NCBI RefSeq assembly: GCF_001586165.1
Contig: NZ_CP014608.1
Location: 1,054,001 to 1,118,000, forward strand
DNA: 64,000 bases
DNA from: Obesumbacterium proteus
GTDB lineage: Bacteria; Pseudomonadota; Gammaproteobacteria; Enterobacterales; Enterobacteriaceae
Direction: 5' to 3'
In this document: positions 32,503 to 41,356 of the stretch, one piece after another
Position numbering within the stretch: position 1 is the first letter of the stretch
Layout: every line of letters begins with the position of its first letter
Program-made: the position numbers and the translations under genes
Notes under the pieces: generated by a model
Seen by the model: only the letters and a program-made list of their open reading frames with translations
What the model was told of the DNA's origin: nothing
The model's database searches: none

Positions 32503-33204
32503 ATGGGTCAGAAAGTACATCCTAATGGTATTCGCCTGGGTATTGTCAAACCTTGGAACTCTACTTGGTTCGCGAATACCAAAGAGTTCGCTGACAACCT
32601 GGACAGCGACTTTAAAGTTCGTCAATTCCTGACTAAGGAACTGGCGAAGGCTTCCGTTTCTCGCATCGTTATCGAGCGTCCTGCGAAGAGCATCCGTGTG
32701 ACTATTCACACTGCTCGTCCAGGCATCGTTATCGGCAAGAAAGGTGAAGATGTCGAAAAACTGCGTAAGGTCGTAGCGGATATCGCTGGCGTTCCTGCGC
32801 AAATCAATATCGCCGAAGTTCGTAAACCAGAACTGGACGCAAAATTGGTTGCTGATAGTATCACTTCACAGCTGGAACGTCGTGTTATGTTCCGTCGTGC
32901 TATGAAGCGTGCTGTACAGAACGCAATGCGTCTGGGCGCTAAAGGTATTAAAGTTGAAGTAAGCGGCCGCCTCGGCGGTGCTGAAATCGCGCGTACCGAA
33001 TGGTACCGTGAAGGTCGTGTTCCGTTGCATACTCTGCGTGCGGATATCGATTACAACACCTCTGAAGCGCACACCACTTATGGTGTAATCGGCGTTAAGG
33101 TATGGATCTTCAAAGGTGAGATCCTGGGTGGTATGGCTGCAGTTGAACAACCGGAAAAACCGGCTGCTCAACCTAAAAAGCAGCAGCGTAAAGGCCGCAA
33201 GTAA
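32503..33204 (+). CDS. rpsC: ribosomal protein S3
   Basis: A 233-residue protein at the mRNA entry tunnel with helicase activity together with S4 and S5. The type II KH domain holds the GKKGEDVEKL segment with its GxxG loop. The C-terminal tail is rich in Lys, Gln and Pro. Confidence 0.98.
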   Translation: MGQKVHPNGIRLGIVKPWNSTWFANTKEFADNLDSDFKVRQFLTKELAKASVSRIVIERPAKSIRVTIHTARPGIVIGKKGEDVEKLRKVVADIAGVPAQINIAEVRKPELDAKLVADSITSQLERRVMFRRAMKRAVQNAMRLGAKGIKVEVSGRLGGAEIARTEWYREGRVPLHTLRADIDYNTSEAHTTYGVIGVKVWIFKGEILGGMAAVEQPEKPAAQPKKQQRKGRK

Positions 33205-33217
33205 GGAGAGTCGCTGA

Positions 33218-33628
33218 ATGTTACAACCAAAGCGTACAAAATTCCGTAAGGTGCACAAAGGCCGCAACCGTGGTCTGGCGCAAGGTACGGATGTTAGCTT
33301 CGGCACTTTCGGTCTGAAAGCTGTTGGCCGTGGCCGTCTGACTGCTCGTCAAATCGAAGCAGCTCGTCGTGCGATGACTCGTGCAGTTAAGCGTCAGGGT
33401 AAAATCTGGATCCGTGTGTTCCCAGACAAGCCGATCACTGAAAAGCCGCTTGAAGTTCGTATGGGTAAAGGTAAAGGTAACGTAGAGTATTGGGTTGCCT
33501 TGATCCAGCCGGGTAAAGTCCTGTACGAAATGGACGGCGTGCCTGAAGAGCTGGCCCGTGAGGCCTTCAAGCTGGCAGCAGCGAAACTGCCTATCAAAAC
33601 CACCTTTGTAACTAAGACGGTGATGTAA
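33218..33628 (+). CDS. rplP: ribosomal protein L16
   Basis: A 136-residue 50S protein that helps organise the A-site tRNA elbow region. It contains the GRLTARQIEAARRAMTRAVK segment; the Arg hydroxylated by YcfD in E. coli (R81) lies in the PLEVRMGKGKG segment. Its stop overlaps the rpmC start by one base (TAATG). Confidence 0.98.
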   Translation: MLQPKRTKFRKVHKGRNRGLAQGTDVSFGTFGLKAVGRGRLTARQIEAARRAMTRAVKRQGKIWIRVFPDKPITEKPLEVRMGKGKGNVEYWVALIQPGKVLYEMDGVPEELAREAFKLAAAKLPIKTTFVTKTVM

Positions 33629-33819
33629 TGAAAGCACAAGAGCTGCGTGAGAAAAGTGTTGAAGAGCTGAACACTGAACTGCTGAGCCTGCTGCGTGAGC
33701 AATTTAACCTGCGCATGCAAGCAGCAAGCGGTCAGCTGCAACAATCTCACCTGTTGAAGCAAGTGCGTCGTGATGTCGCACGCGTTAAGACTTTACTGAC
33801 TGAGAAGGCGGGTGCGTAA
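33628..33819 (+). CDS. rpmC: ribosomal protein L29
   Basis: A 63-residue two-helix protein at the exit tunnel rim, beside L23. Overlaps rplP and rpsQ by one base at each end (TAATG), so the three are translationally coupled. Confidence 0.98.
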   Translation: MKAQELREKSVEELNTELLSLLREQFNLRMQAASGQLQQSHLLKQVRRDVARVKTLLTEKAGA

Positions 33820-34073
33820 TGACTGATCAAATCCGTACTCTGCAAGGTCGAGTAGTTAGTGACAAAATGGAGAAATCCGTTGTTGTTACGATCGAGCGTA
33901 TGGTGAAGCACCCAATGTATGGTAAATTCATCAAACGTACGACCAAGCTGCACGTACACGACGAGAACAATGAATGTGGTATCGGTGACGTGGTAGAAAT
34001 CCGCGAATGCCGTCCACTGTCAAAGACTAAGTCTTGGACACTTGTTCGCGTTGTAGAGAAAGCCGTTCTGTAA
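33819..34073 (+). CDS. rpsQ: ribosomal protein S17
   Basis: An 84-residue OB-fold protein, a primary binder of the 5' domain of 16S rRNA. The motif GRVVSDKMEKSVVVTIER is typical. Last gene of the S10 operon; a terminator follows. Confidence 0.98.
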   Translation: MTDQIRTLQGRVVSDKMEKSVVVTIERMVKHPMYGKFIKRTTKLHVHDENNECGIGDVVEIRECRPLSKTKSWTLVRVVEKAVL

Positions 34074-34097
34074 TACAGTACGCATCTCGAGTACTAT

Positions 34098-34129
34098 AAA
34101 CGGCTCAAAAACTGAGCCGTTTATTTTTT
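34098..34129 (+). terminator. terminator of the S10 operon
   Basis: AAACGGCTCA pairs perfectly with TGAGCCGTTT around a 5-nt loop, then six T at 34124-34129. Confidence 0.9.
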
Positions 34130-34150
34130 CTACCCATATTCTGGAAGCGG

Positions 34151-34159
34151 TGTTATAAT
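34151..34159 (+). promoter_or_regulatory. spc operon promoter, extended -10
   Basis: TGT followed by consensus TATAAT at 34154-34159 makes an extended -10 element. No good -35 hexamer is seen at the usual distance. It lies 79 bp before rplN. Confidence 0.75.
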
Positions 34160-34237
34160 GCTGCGCCCTCAATTGTGGGGATTTCAAACGACCCATTCTG
34201 GGTCCAAAGTTGTAGTTGACATTAGCGGAGCACTAAC

Positions 34238-34609
34238 ATGATCCAAGAACAGACTATGCTGAACGTGGCCGACAACTCCGGTGCACGTCGCGTAATGTGT
34301 ATCAAGGTTCTAGGTGGCTCGCACCGTCGCTACGCAGGCGTCGGCGACATCATCAAGATCACCATCAAGGAAGCAATTCCTCGTGGCAAGGTCAAGAAAG
34401 GCGATGTGCTGAAGGCGGTAGTGGTGCGCACCAAGAAGGGTGTTCGTCGCCCGGACGGTTCTGTCATTCGCTTCGATGGCAATGCTTGTGTTATTTTAAA
34501 CAATAACTCTGAGCAGCCTATCGGTACGCGTATTTTTGGGCCGGTAACTCGTGAACTGCGTAATGAAAAGTTCATGAAAATTATCTCTCTGGCACCAGAA
34601 GTACTCTAA
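34238..34609 (+). CDS. rplN: ribosomal protein L14
   Basis: A 123-residue 50S interface protein that forms bridges to 16S rRNA and is the docking site of the silencing factor RsfS. First gene of the spc operon. The [20 protein letters not shown] start is standard. Confidence 0.98.
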
Positions 34610-34619
34610 GGAGCGAACC

Positions 34620-34934
34620 ATGGCAGCGAAAATCCGTCGTGATGACGAAGTTATCGTGCTAACCGGTAAAGATAAAGGTAAGCGCGGTAAAGTAAAAAAT
34701 GTCCTGTCTTCTGGCAAGGTCATCGTTGAAGGTATTAACCTGGTTAAGAAACATCAGAAGCCGGTTCCGGCCCTGAACCAACCAGGTGGCATTGTTGAAA
34801 AAGAAGCTGCTATTCAGGTTTCTAACATTGCTCTCTTCAATGCGGCAACCGGTAAGGCTGACCGTGTAGGCTTTAGATTCGAAGACGGAAAAAAAGTCCG
34901 TTTCTTCAAATCTAACAGCGAAACTATCAAGTAA
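34620..34934 (+). CDS. rplX: ribosomal protein L24
   Basis: A 104-residue assembly initiator of the 50S subunit with a KOW motif (EVIVLTGKDKGKRGKVKNVL). It starts 10 bp after rplN with AAGGAG upstream. Confidence 0.98.
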   Translation: MAAKIRRDDEVIVLTGKDKGKRGKVKNVLSSGKVIVEGINLVKKHQKPVPALNQPGGIVEKEAAIQVSNIALFNAATGKADRVGFRFEDGKKVRFFKSNSETIK

Positions 34935-34948
34935 TTTGGAGTAGTACG

Positions 34949-35488
34949 ATGGCGAAACTGCATGATTACTACAAAGACGAAGTAGTCAAGCAACTCATGT
35001 CTGAGTTCGGCTACAATTCTGTCATGCAAGTCCCACGGGTCGAGAAGATTACCCTGAATATGGGTGTTGGTGAAGCGATCGCTGATAAGAAACTGCTGGA
35101 TAATGCAGCAGCTGACTTAGCAGCAATCTCCGGTCAAAAGCCGTTGATCACTAAAGCACGCAAATCAGTTGCAGGCTTCAAAATCCGCCAGGGCTATCCG
35201 ATCGGCTGTAAAGTAACTCTGCGTGGCGAACGCATGTGGGAGTTCTTTGAGCGTCTGATTTCCATTGCTGTACCTCGTATCCGTGACTTCCGTGGCTTGT
35301 CCGCTAAGTCATTCGATGGTCGTGGTAACTACAGCATGGGCGTGCGTGAACAGATCATCTTCCCGGAAATCGATTATGATAAAGTCGATCGCGTTCGTGG
35401 TTTGGATATTACCATTACCACTACTGCGAAATCCGATGATGAAGGCCGTGCGCTGCTGACTGCTTTCAACTTCCCGTTCCGCAAGTAA
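34949..35488 (+). CDS. rplE: ribosomal protein L5
   Basis: A 179-residue protein that carries 5S rRNA into the central protuberance with L18. In E. coli the S8 repressor binds the mRNA at the rplX-rplE junction to control the spc operon; the 14-nt gap and the start of this gene are the matching place here. TTGGAG precedes the ATG. Confidence 0.98.
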   Translation: MAKLHDYYKDEVVKQLMSEFGYNSVMQVPRVEKITLNMGVGEAIADKKLLDNAAADLAAISGQKPLITKARKSVAGFKIRQGYPIGCKVTLRGERMWEFFERLISIAVPRIRDFRGLSAKSFDGRGNYSMGVREQIIFPEIDYDKVDRVRGLDITITTTAKSDDEGRALLTAFNFPFRK

Positions 35489-35501
35489 GGTAGGGTTACT
35501 A

Positions 35502-35807
35502 ATGGCTAAGCAATCCATGAAAGCACGCGAAGTCAAGCGCGTGAAATTAGCTGATAAGTTCTTTGCCAAACGCGTTGAACTGAAAGCGATCATCTCTAAC
35601 GTGAACGCTTCTGACGAAGATCGTTGGGATGCTGTTCTTAAGCTGCAGACTCTGCCGCGTGATTCCAGCCCGTCCCGTCAGCGTAACCGCTGCCGTCAAA
35701 CTGGCCGTCCGCACGCTTTCCTGCGTAAGTTCGGGTTGAGCCGTATTAAGGTCCGTGAAGCCGCTATGCGCGGTGAAATCCCGGGTCTGAAAAAGGCTAG
35801 CTGGTAA
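35502..35807 (+). CDS. rpsN: ribosomal protein S14
   Basis: A 101-residue 30S head protein of the long, zinc-free (C-minus) type: the CxxC pairs of the short zinc form are not present. The RCRQTGRPHAFLRKFGLSR motif is conserved. Confidence 0.98.
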   Translation: MAKQSMKAREVKRVKLADKFFAKRVELKAIISNVNASDEDRWDAVLKLQTLPRDSSPSRQRNRCRQTGRPHAFLRKFGLSRIKVREAAMRGEIPGLKKASW

Positions 35808-35840
35808 TTGTCACCAATTGAATCACGGGAGTAAAGACAG

Positions 35841-36233
35841 ATGAGCATGCAAGATCCGATCGCGGATATGCTGACCCGTATCCGTAACGGTCAAGCCGCG
35901 AACAAAGTTGCGGTCACCATGCCTTCCTCCAAGCTGAAAGTGGCAATTGCCAACGTGCTGAAGGAAGAAGGTTTTATTGAAGATTTCAAAATCGAAGGCG
36001 ACACCAAGCCTGTACTGGAATTAGTACTGAAGTACTTCCAGGGCAAGGCAGTGGTAGAAAGCATTCAACGTATCAGCCGTCCAGGTCTGCGCATCTATAA
36101 GAAAAAAGATGAGCTGCCAAAAGTTATGGCCGGTTTGGGTATCGCTGTTATTTCTACCTCTAAAGGTGTTATGACTGATCGTGCAGCTCGCCAGGCTGGT
36201 CTTGGTGGCGAGATTCTCTGCTACGTAGCTTAA
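35841..36233 (+). CDS. rpsH: ribosomal protein S8
   Basis: A 130-residue primary binder of the 16S central domain and translational repressor of the spc operon. MSMQDPIADMLTRIRNGQAA is the family start; GGGAG lies upstream. Confidence 0.98.
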   Translation: MSMQDPIADMLTRIRNGQAANKVAVTMPSSKLKVAIANVLKEEGFIEDFKIEGDTKPVLELVLKYFQGKAVVESIQRISRPGLRIYKKKDELPKVMAGLGIAVISTSKGVMTDRAARQAGLGGEILCYVA

Positions 36234-36246
36234 TCGGGAGGAAAGA

Positions 36247-36780
36247 ATGTCTCGTGTTGCAAAAGCACCCGTCGTCATTCCTGCCGGCGTAGAGGTCAAA
36301 CTCAACGGTCAGGTAATTTCGATTAAGGGTAAAAACGGCGAGCTGACTCGTACAGTCCACGACGCCGTTGAAGTTAAGCATGCTGATAACGCACTGACTT
36401 TCGCTCCACGCGAAGGTTTTGCAAATGCGTGGGCCCAAGCGGGTACCACTCGTGCGCTGCTTAACGCAATGGTTGTTGGTGTTACCGATGGCTTCACTAA
36501 GAAGCTTCAGTTGGTAGGTGTCGGTTACCGTGCAGCAGTTAAGGGCAACTCTGTGAATTTAGCTTTAGGCTTCTCTCACCCAGTTGAACATGCTCTGCCA
36601 GCAGGTATTACTGCTGAATGCCCGTCCCAGACTGAAATCGTGCTGAAAGGCGCTGATAAGCAGTTGATCGGACAAGTGGCAGCAGATCTGCGCGCTTACC
36701 GTCGTCCTGAGCCTTATAAAGGCAAGGGTGTCCGTTACGCCGACGAAGTCGTGCGTACCAAAGAGGCTAAGAAGAAGTAA
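36247..36780 (+). CDS. rplF: ribosomal protein L6
   Basis: A 177-residue protein at the base of the L7/L12 stalk near the sarcin-ricin loop, with two similar domains. The C-terminal RRPEPYKGKGVRYADE motif is conserved. GGGAGGAAAG precedes the ATG. Confidence 0.98.
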   Translation: MSRVAKAPVVIPAGVEVKLNGQVISIKGKNGELTRTVHDAVEVKHADNALTFAPREGFANAWAQAGTTRALLNAMVVGVTDGFTKKLQLVGVGYRAAVKGNSVNLALGFSHPVEHALPAGITAECPSQTEIVLKGADKQLIGQVAADLRAYRRPEPYKGKGVRYADEVVRTKEAKKK

Positions 36781-36789
36781 GGTAACACT

Positions 36790-37143
36790 ATGGATAAGAA
36801 ATCTGCTCGTATCCGTCGTGCGACCCGCGCACGCCGCAAGCTCAAAGAGCTGGGTGCAACTCGCCTGGTGGTACATCGTACCCCGCGTCATATTTACGCA
36901 CAGGTAATTGCTCCGAATGGTTCTGAAGTTCTGGTCGCTGCTTCTACTGTAGAAAAAGCAATCAGTGAACAACTGAAATATACTGGGAACAAAGATGCTG
37001 CAATCGCTGTAGGTAAAACTATTGCTGAGCGCGCGTTGGAGAAGGGCATCAAAGGCGTATCTTTTGACCGCTCTGGTTTCCAATATCATGGTCGTGTCCA
37101 GGCACTGGCAGATGCTGCCCGTGAAGCTGGCCTTCAGTTCTAA
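36790..37143 (+). CDS. rplR: ribosomal protein L18
   Basis: A 117-residue 5S rRNA-binding protein of the central protuberance. The start MDKKSARIRRATRARRKLKE is basic as usual, and the FDRSGFQYHGRVQALADAAR C-terminal motif is conserved. Confidence 0.98.
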   Translation: MDKKSARIRRATRARRKLKELGATRLVVHRTPRHIYAQVIAPNGSEVLVAASTVEKAISEQLKYTGNKDAAIAVGKTIAERALEKGIKGVSFDRSGFQYHGRVQALADAAREAGLQF

Positions 37144-37157
37144 GGTAGAGGTGTAAG

Positions 37158-37658
37158 ATGGCTCACATCGAAAAACAAGCTGGCGAACTGCAGGAAAAGC
37201 TGATCGCGGTAAATCGCGTATCTAAAACTGTAAAAGGTGGCCGTATTTTTAGCTTCACCGCACTAACTGTAGTGGGTGATGGCAATGGTCGCGTAGGTTT
37301 TGGTTACGGTAAAGCGCGTGAAGTTCCAGCAGCGATCCAGAAAGCGATGGAAAAAGCCCGTCGCAACATGATGAATGTCGCGCTGAACAGCGGCACCCTG
37401 CAGCATCCTGTTAAAGGTGCTCATACGGGTTCTCGTGTGTTCATGCAGCCGGCTTCCGAAGGTACCGGTATTATTGCCGGTGGTGCAATGCGCGCCGTCC
37501 TGGAAGTCGCTGGGGTGCACAACGTTCTAGCTAAGGCCTATGGTTCCACCAACCCAATTAATGTGGTTCGTGCAACTATCGATGGTCTGGCTAGCATGAA
37601 GTCCCCAGAAATGGTCGCTGCCAAGCGTGGTAAATCCGTTGAAGAAATTCTGGGGTAA
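37158..37658 (+). CDS. rpsE: ribosomal protein S5
   Basis: A 166-residue 30S protein that takes part in decoding accuracy and mRNA helicase activity. The double-stranded RNA-binding-like domain includes GGRIFSFTALTVVGDGNGRV. Residues near 20-30 (SKTVKGG), where spectinomycin-resistance changes occur, look wild-type. Confidence 0.98.
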   Translation: MAHIEKQAGELQEKLIAVNRVSKTVKGGRIFSFTALTVVGDGNGRVGFGYGKAREVPAAIQKAMEKARRNMMNVALNSGTLQHPVKGAHTGSRVFMQPASEGTGIIAGGAMRAVLEVAGVHNVLAKAYGSTNPINVVRATIDGLASMKSPEMVAAKRGKSVEEILG

Positions 37659-37664
37659 TTGACC

Positions 37665-37844
37665 ATGGCAAAGACTATTAAAATAACTCAAACCCGCAGT
37701 GCAATCGGTCGTCTGCCGAAACACAAGGCAACGCTGCTTGGCCTGGGTCTGCGTCGTATTGGCCACACCGTAGAGCGCGAGGATACTCCTGCTGTACGTG
37801 GTATGGTCAACGCGGTTTCCTACATGGTTAAAGTTGAGGAGTAA
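37665..37844 (+). CDS. rpmD: ribosomal protein L30
   Basis: A 59-residue 50S protein. The ATG at 37665 gives MAKTIKITQT as in E. coli; a TTG two codons upstream is rejected. Its ribosome-binding site lies within the end of rpsE. Confidence 0.97.
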   Translation: MAKTIKITQTRSAIGRLPKHKATLLGLGLRRIGHTVEREDTPAVRGMVNAVSYMVKVEE

Positions 37845-37847
37845 GAG

Positions 37848-38282
37848 ATGCGTTTAAATACTCTGTCTCCGGCCGAAGGGTCCAAGCACGCTTCCAAGCG
37901 TCTGGGTCGTGGTATCGGTTCTGGCCTGGGTAAAACCGGCGGTCGTGGTCACAAAGGTCAGAAGTCTCGTTCTGGCGGTGGCGTACGTCGTGGTTTCGAA
38001 GGTGGTCAGATGCCTCTGTACCGTCGTCTGCCGAAATTCGGCTTTACTTCTCGTAAAGCAATGATCACTGCAGAAGTTCGTCTGTCAGAGATCGCTTTAG
38101 TTGAAGGCGATGTTATCGACCTGAACACTCTGAAAGCCGCTAACGTAGTTGGCCCACAGATTGAATTCGCGAAAGTTATGCTTTCTGGTGAAATCAATCG
38201 TGCTGTGACTTTGCGTGGCCTTCGTGTCACCAAAGGCGCTCGTGCTGCTATCGAAGCTGCTGGCGGTAAAATTGAGGAATAA
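37848..38282 (+). CDS. rplO: ribosomal protein L15
   Basis: A 144-residue late-assembly 50S protein with the Gly/Arg-rich N-terminal extension LGRGIGSGLGKTGGRGHKGQ. Starts 3 bp after rpmD. Confidence 0.98.
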   Translation: MRLNTLSPAEGSKHASKRLGRGIGSGLGKTGGRGHKGQKSRSGGGVRRGFEGGQMPLYRRLPKFGFTSRKAMITAEVRLSEIALVEGDVIDLNTLKAANVVGPQIEFAKVMLSGEINRAVTLRGLRVTKGARAAIEAAGGKIEE

Positions 38283-38289
38283 GTAGCAG

Positions 38290-39621
38290 ATGGCTAAGCA
38301 ACCAGGATTAGATTTTCAAAGTGCCAAGGGTGGACTTGGCGAACTCAAGCGCAGACTATTGTTTGTAATTGGGGCGCTCATAGTTTTCCGTATTGGCTCT
38401 TTCATTCCGATCCCTGGTATTGATGCCGCTGTACTTGCCAAACTGCTCGAACAGCAGAGAGGCACCATCATTGAAATGTTTAACATGTTCTCTGGTGGTG
38501 CTCTCAGCCGTGCTTCTATCTTTGCTCTGGGTATTATGCCGTATATTTCTGCGTCAATTATTATCCAGTTACTGACGGTGGTTCATCCGGCGTTAGCGGA
38601 AATTAAGAAAGAAGGGGAGGCTGGCCGTCGTAAGATTAGCCAGTACACCCGTTACGGTACGCTAGTTTTAGCCATATTCCAGTCGATCGGTATTGCTACC
38701 GGTCTTCCGAATATGCCAGGAATGCAAGGCCTGGTTATTAACCCTGGCTTTGCGTTCTACTTCACCGCAGTGGTGAGCTTAGTTACAGGGACAATGTTCC
38801 TAATGTGGCTAGGTGAGCAGATAACTGAGCGTGGTATCGGTAACGGTATCTCAATCATTATCTTTGCGGGGATTGTAGCGGGTTTACCGCCGGCAATTGG
38901 CCATACTATCGAGCAAGCGCGGCAGGGCGACCTGCACTTCCTCCTGTTGCTGTTGGTTGCAGTGTTAGTATTTGCAGTAACCTTCTTCGTTGTTTTCGTA
39001 GAACGTGGTCAGCGCCGTATTGTCGTTAACTATGCTAAGCGTCAGCAAGGTCGTCGTGTTTATGCAGCACAGAGCACACATTTACCGTTGAAAGTGAATA
39101 TGGCCGGTGTAATCCCTGCTATCTTTGCTTCCAGCATTATTCTGTTCCCAGCCACGATTGCATCTTGGTTCGGGGGCGGCACCGGTTGGAACTGGCTGAC
39201 TACAATTTCGCTGTATTTGCAGCCTGGGCAACCGCTTTATGTGTTACTCTATGCGTCTGCAATCATCTTCTTCTGTTTCTTCTATACGGCGTTGGTTTTC
39301 AACCCAAGAGAAACAGCTGATAACCTGAAGAAGTCCGGTGCATTCGTACCAGGAATTCGTCCGGGAGAGCAAACGGCGAAGTATATCGATAAAGTAATGA
39401 CTCGTTTAACCTTAATTGGTGCGTTGTATATTACCTTTATCTGCCTGATCCCGGAGTTCATGCGTGATGCAATGAAAGTACCATTCTACTTTGGTGGTAC
39501 ATCACTACTCATCGTAGTTGTGGTCATCATGGACTTTATGGCTCAAGTGCAAACTCTGATGATGTCAAGTCAGTACGAGTCTGCATTGAAGAAAGCGAAC
39601 CTGAAAGGCTATAACCGCTAA
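38290..39621 (+). CDS. secY: preprotein translocase subunit SecY
   Basis: A 443-residue channel of the Sec translocon with ten membrane segments. It forms the lateral gate and pore for secreted and membrane proteins with SecE and SecG. The cytoplasmic loop FVVFVERGQRRIVVNYAKRQ, used by SecA and the ribosome, is clear. In the spc operon between rplO and rpmJ, as usual. Confidence 0.98.
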   Translation: MAKQPGLDFQSAKGGLGELKRRLLFVIGALIVFRIGSFIPIPGIDAAVLAKLLEQQRGTIIEMFNMFSGGALSRASIFALGIMPYISASIIIQLLTVVHPALAEIKKEGEAGRRKISQYTRYGTLVLAIFQSIGIATGLPNMPGMQGLVINPGFAFYFTAVVSLVTGTMFLMWLGEQITERGIGNGISIIIFAGIVAGLPPAIGHTIEQARQGDLHFLLLLLVAVLVFAVTFFVVFVERGQRRIVVNYAKRQQGRRVYAAQSTHLPLKVNMAGVIPAIFASSIILFPATIASWFGGGTGWNWLTTISLYLQPGQPLYVLLYASAIIFFCFFYTALVFNPRETADNLKKSGAFVPGIRPGEQTAKYIDKVMTRLTLIGALYITFICLIPEFMRDAMKVPFYFGGTSLLIVVVVIMDFMAQVQTLMMSSQYESALKKANLKGYNR

Positions 39622-39654
39622 TCTTGGTGAGTTTGAGAAGTTACGGAGAGTAAA

Positions 39655-39771
39655 ATGAAAGTTCGTGCTTCCGTCAAGAAATTATGTCGTAACTGTAAAA
39701 TTGTTAAGCGCAACGGTGTTGTGCGTGTGATTTGCAGCGTAGAACCGAAGCATAAACAGCGTCAAGGCTGA
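39655..39771 (+). CDS. rpmJ: ribosomal protein L36 (zinc form)
   Basis: A 38-residue protein with a zinc ribbon: C11, C14, C27 and H33 are all present, so this is the zinc-binding paralogue. Begins MKVRASVKKL and ends HKQRQG. GGAGAG precedes the ATG. Last gene of the spc operon. Confidence 0.97.
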   Translation: MKVRASVKKLCRNCKIVKRNGVVRVICSVEPKHKQRQG

Positions 39772-39806
39772 TTATCTCGCATATTTTTCTTGCAAAGTTG
39801 GGTTGA

Positions 39807-39833
39807 GCTGGCTAGATTAGCCAGCCAATCTTT
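39807..39833 (+). terminator. spc-alpha junction hairpin
   Basis: GCTGGCTA and TAGCCAGC form an 8-bp stem with a 3-nt loop, followed by a short T stretch at 39830-39833. A weak terminator or attenuator between rpmJ and rpsM; some read-through is likely. Confidence 0.6.
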
Positions 39834-39917
39834 TGTATGTTGCTACAGTATCATTTGAGTATCCTGAAAACGGGCTTTTCAGAGTGATGCTGTTGTATAA
39901 AAATTTAGGAGTGCATA
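39834..39917 (+). promoter_or_regulatory. alpha operon leader, likely S4 target
   Basis: In E. coli the mRNA around the rpsM start folds into a nested pseudoknot bound by S4, which represses the alpha operon. The homologous segment is here; I did not fold it and cannot place the promoter surely. AGGAG at 39907-39911 precedes the GTG start. Confidence 0.45.
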
Positions 39918-40274
39918 GTGGCCCGTATAGCAGGCATTAACATTCCTGATCAAAAACATACTGTAATCGCATTAACTGCGATCTTCGGTATCGGCAAGAC
40001 CCGTTCACAGGCTATCTGTGAAGCAACGGGCATTGCTGAAAATGTTAAGATCAGTGAGCTGTCTGAAGAGCAAATCGATAAGCTGCGTGACGAAGTTGCC
40101 AAGTACACTGTAGAAGGTGACCTGCGTCGTGAAGTAACCCTGAGCATCAAGCGTCTGATGGATCTTGGTACCTATCGTGGTTTGCGTCATCGTCGTGGTC
40201 TACCGGTTCGCGGTCAGCGTACTAAGACCAACGCACGTACCCGTAAGGGTCCGCGTAAACCGATCAAGAAATAA
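39918..40274 (+). CDS. rpsM: ribosomal protein S13
   Basis: A 118-residue 30S head protein that forms bridges B1a and B1b and contacts P-site tRNA through its basic tail (ARTRKGPRKPIKK). The start is a GTG, as in E. coli, giving MARIAGINIPDQ. First gene of the alpha operon. Confidence 0.98.
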   Translation: MARIAGINIPDQKHTVIALTAIFGIGKTRSQAICEATGIAENVKISELSEEQIDKLRDEVAKYTVEGDLRREVTLSIKRLMDLGTYRGLRHRRGLPVRGQRTKTNARTRKGPRKPIKK

Positions 40275-40290
40275 TCGGGGTGATTGAATA

Positions 40291-40680
40291 ATGGCAAAGG
40301 CACCTATTCGTGCACGTAAGCGTGTAAGAAAGCAAGTCTCTGACGGTGTGGCTCACGTCCATGCTTCTTTCAACAACACCATTGTTACCATTACTGATCG
40401 TCAGGGTAACGCACTGGGTTGGGCAACAGCCGGTGGTTCCGGTTTCCGTGGTTCTCGTAAATCCACTCCGTTTGCCGCACAGGTAGCAGCAGAACGTTGC
40501 GCCGAAGCAGTAAAAGAGTACGGAATTAAGAATCTGGAAGTTATGGTTAAAGGACCTGGTCCTGGCCGTGAGTCTACTATCCGCGCGTTGAACGCGGCTG
40601 GTTTCCGCATCACTAATATTACTGATGTGACTCCGATCCCTCATAACGGTTGTCGTCCGCCGAAGAAACGTCGCGTATAA
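40291..40680 (+). CDS. rpsK: ribosomal protein S11
   Basis: A 129-residue platform protein of the 30S subunit near the Shine-Dalgarno helix. The GWATAGGSGFRGSRKSTPFA segment and the HNGCRPPKKRRV tail are conserved. Confidence 0.98.
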   Translation: MAKAPIRARKRVRKQVSDGVAHVHASFNNTIVTITDRQGNALGWATAGGSGFRGSRKSTPFAAQVAAERCAEAVKEYGIKNLEVMVKGPGPGRESTIRALNAAGFRITNITDVTPIPHNGCRPPKKRRV

Positions 40681-40710
40681 CGTCGTTCCTCGGATTGTTG
40701 GAGAAAGAAA

Positions 40711-41331
40711 ATGGCAAGATATTTGGGTCCTAAGCTCAAGCTGAGCCGTCGTGAGGGCACAGACTTATTCCTTAAGTCTGGCGTTCGTGCGATCGATACC
40801 AAGTGTAAAATTGAGCAGGCACCTGGCCAGCACGGTGCGCGTAAACCGCGTCTGTCTGACTATGGTGTTCAGTTACGTGAAAAGCAAAAAGTTCGTCGTA
40901 TCTACGGCGTTCTGGAGCGTCAGTTCCGTAACTATTATAAAGAAGCAGCCCGCCTGAAAGGCAACACCGGTGCAAACCTGTTGCAACTGCTGGAAGGTCG
41001 TCTGGACAACGTCGTTTACCGTATGGGCTTCGGCGCCACTCGTGCAGAAGCACGTCAGCTGGTTAGCCATAAAGCAGTCGTAGTAAATGGTCGCGTTGTT
41101 AACATCGCTTCTTATCAGGTATCTCCTAATGACGTAGTCAGCGTGCGTGAGAAAGCTAAAAAGCAATCTCGTGTGAAGGCCGCTCTGGAGCTGGCTGAGC
41201 AGCGTGAAAAGCCGACTTGGCTGGAAGTTGATGCTGCTAAGATGGAAGGTGTGTTCAAACGTAATCCTGAACGTTCCGACTTGTCTGCGGACATTAACGA
41301 ACACCTGATCGTCGAGCTTTACTCTAAGTAA
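40711..41331 (+). CDS. rpsD: ribosomal protein S4
   Basis: A 206-residue primary binder of the 16S 5' domain, with an S4 domain at about residues 95-160 (RLDNVVYRMGFGATRAEARQ). Also translational repressor of the alpha operon and an rRNA antitermination factor. GGAG precedes the ATG. Confidence 0.98.
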   Translation: MARYLGPKLKLSRREGTDLFLKSGVRAIDTKCKIEQAPGQHGARKPRLSDYGVQLREKQKVRRIYGVLERQFRNYYKEAARLKGNTGANLLQLLEGRLDNVVYRMGFGATRAEARQLVSHKAVVVNGRVVNIASYQVSPNDVVSVREKAKKQSRVKAALELAEQREKPTWLEVDAAKMEGVFKRNPERSDLSADINEHLIVELYSK

Positions 41332-41356
41332 AGCTTAGTACCAAAGAGAGGACACA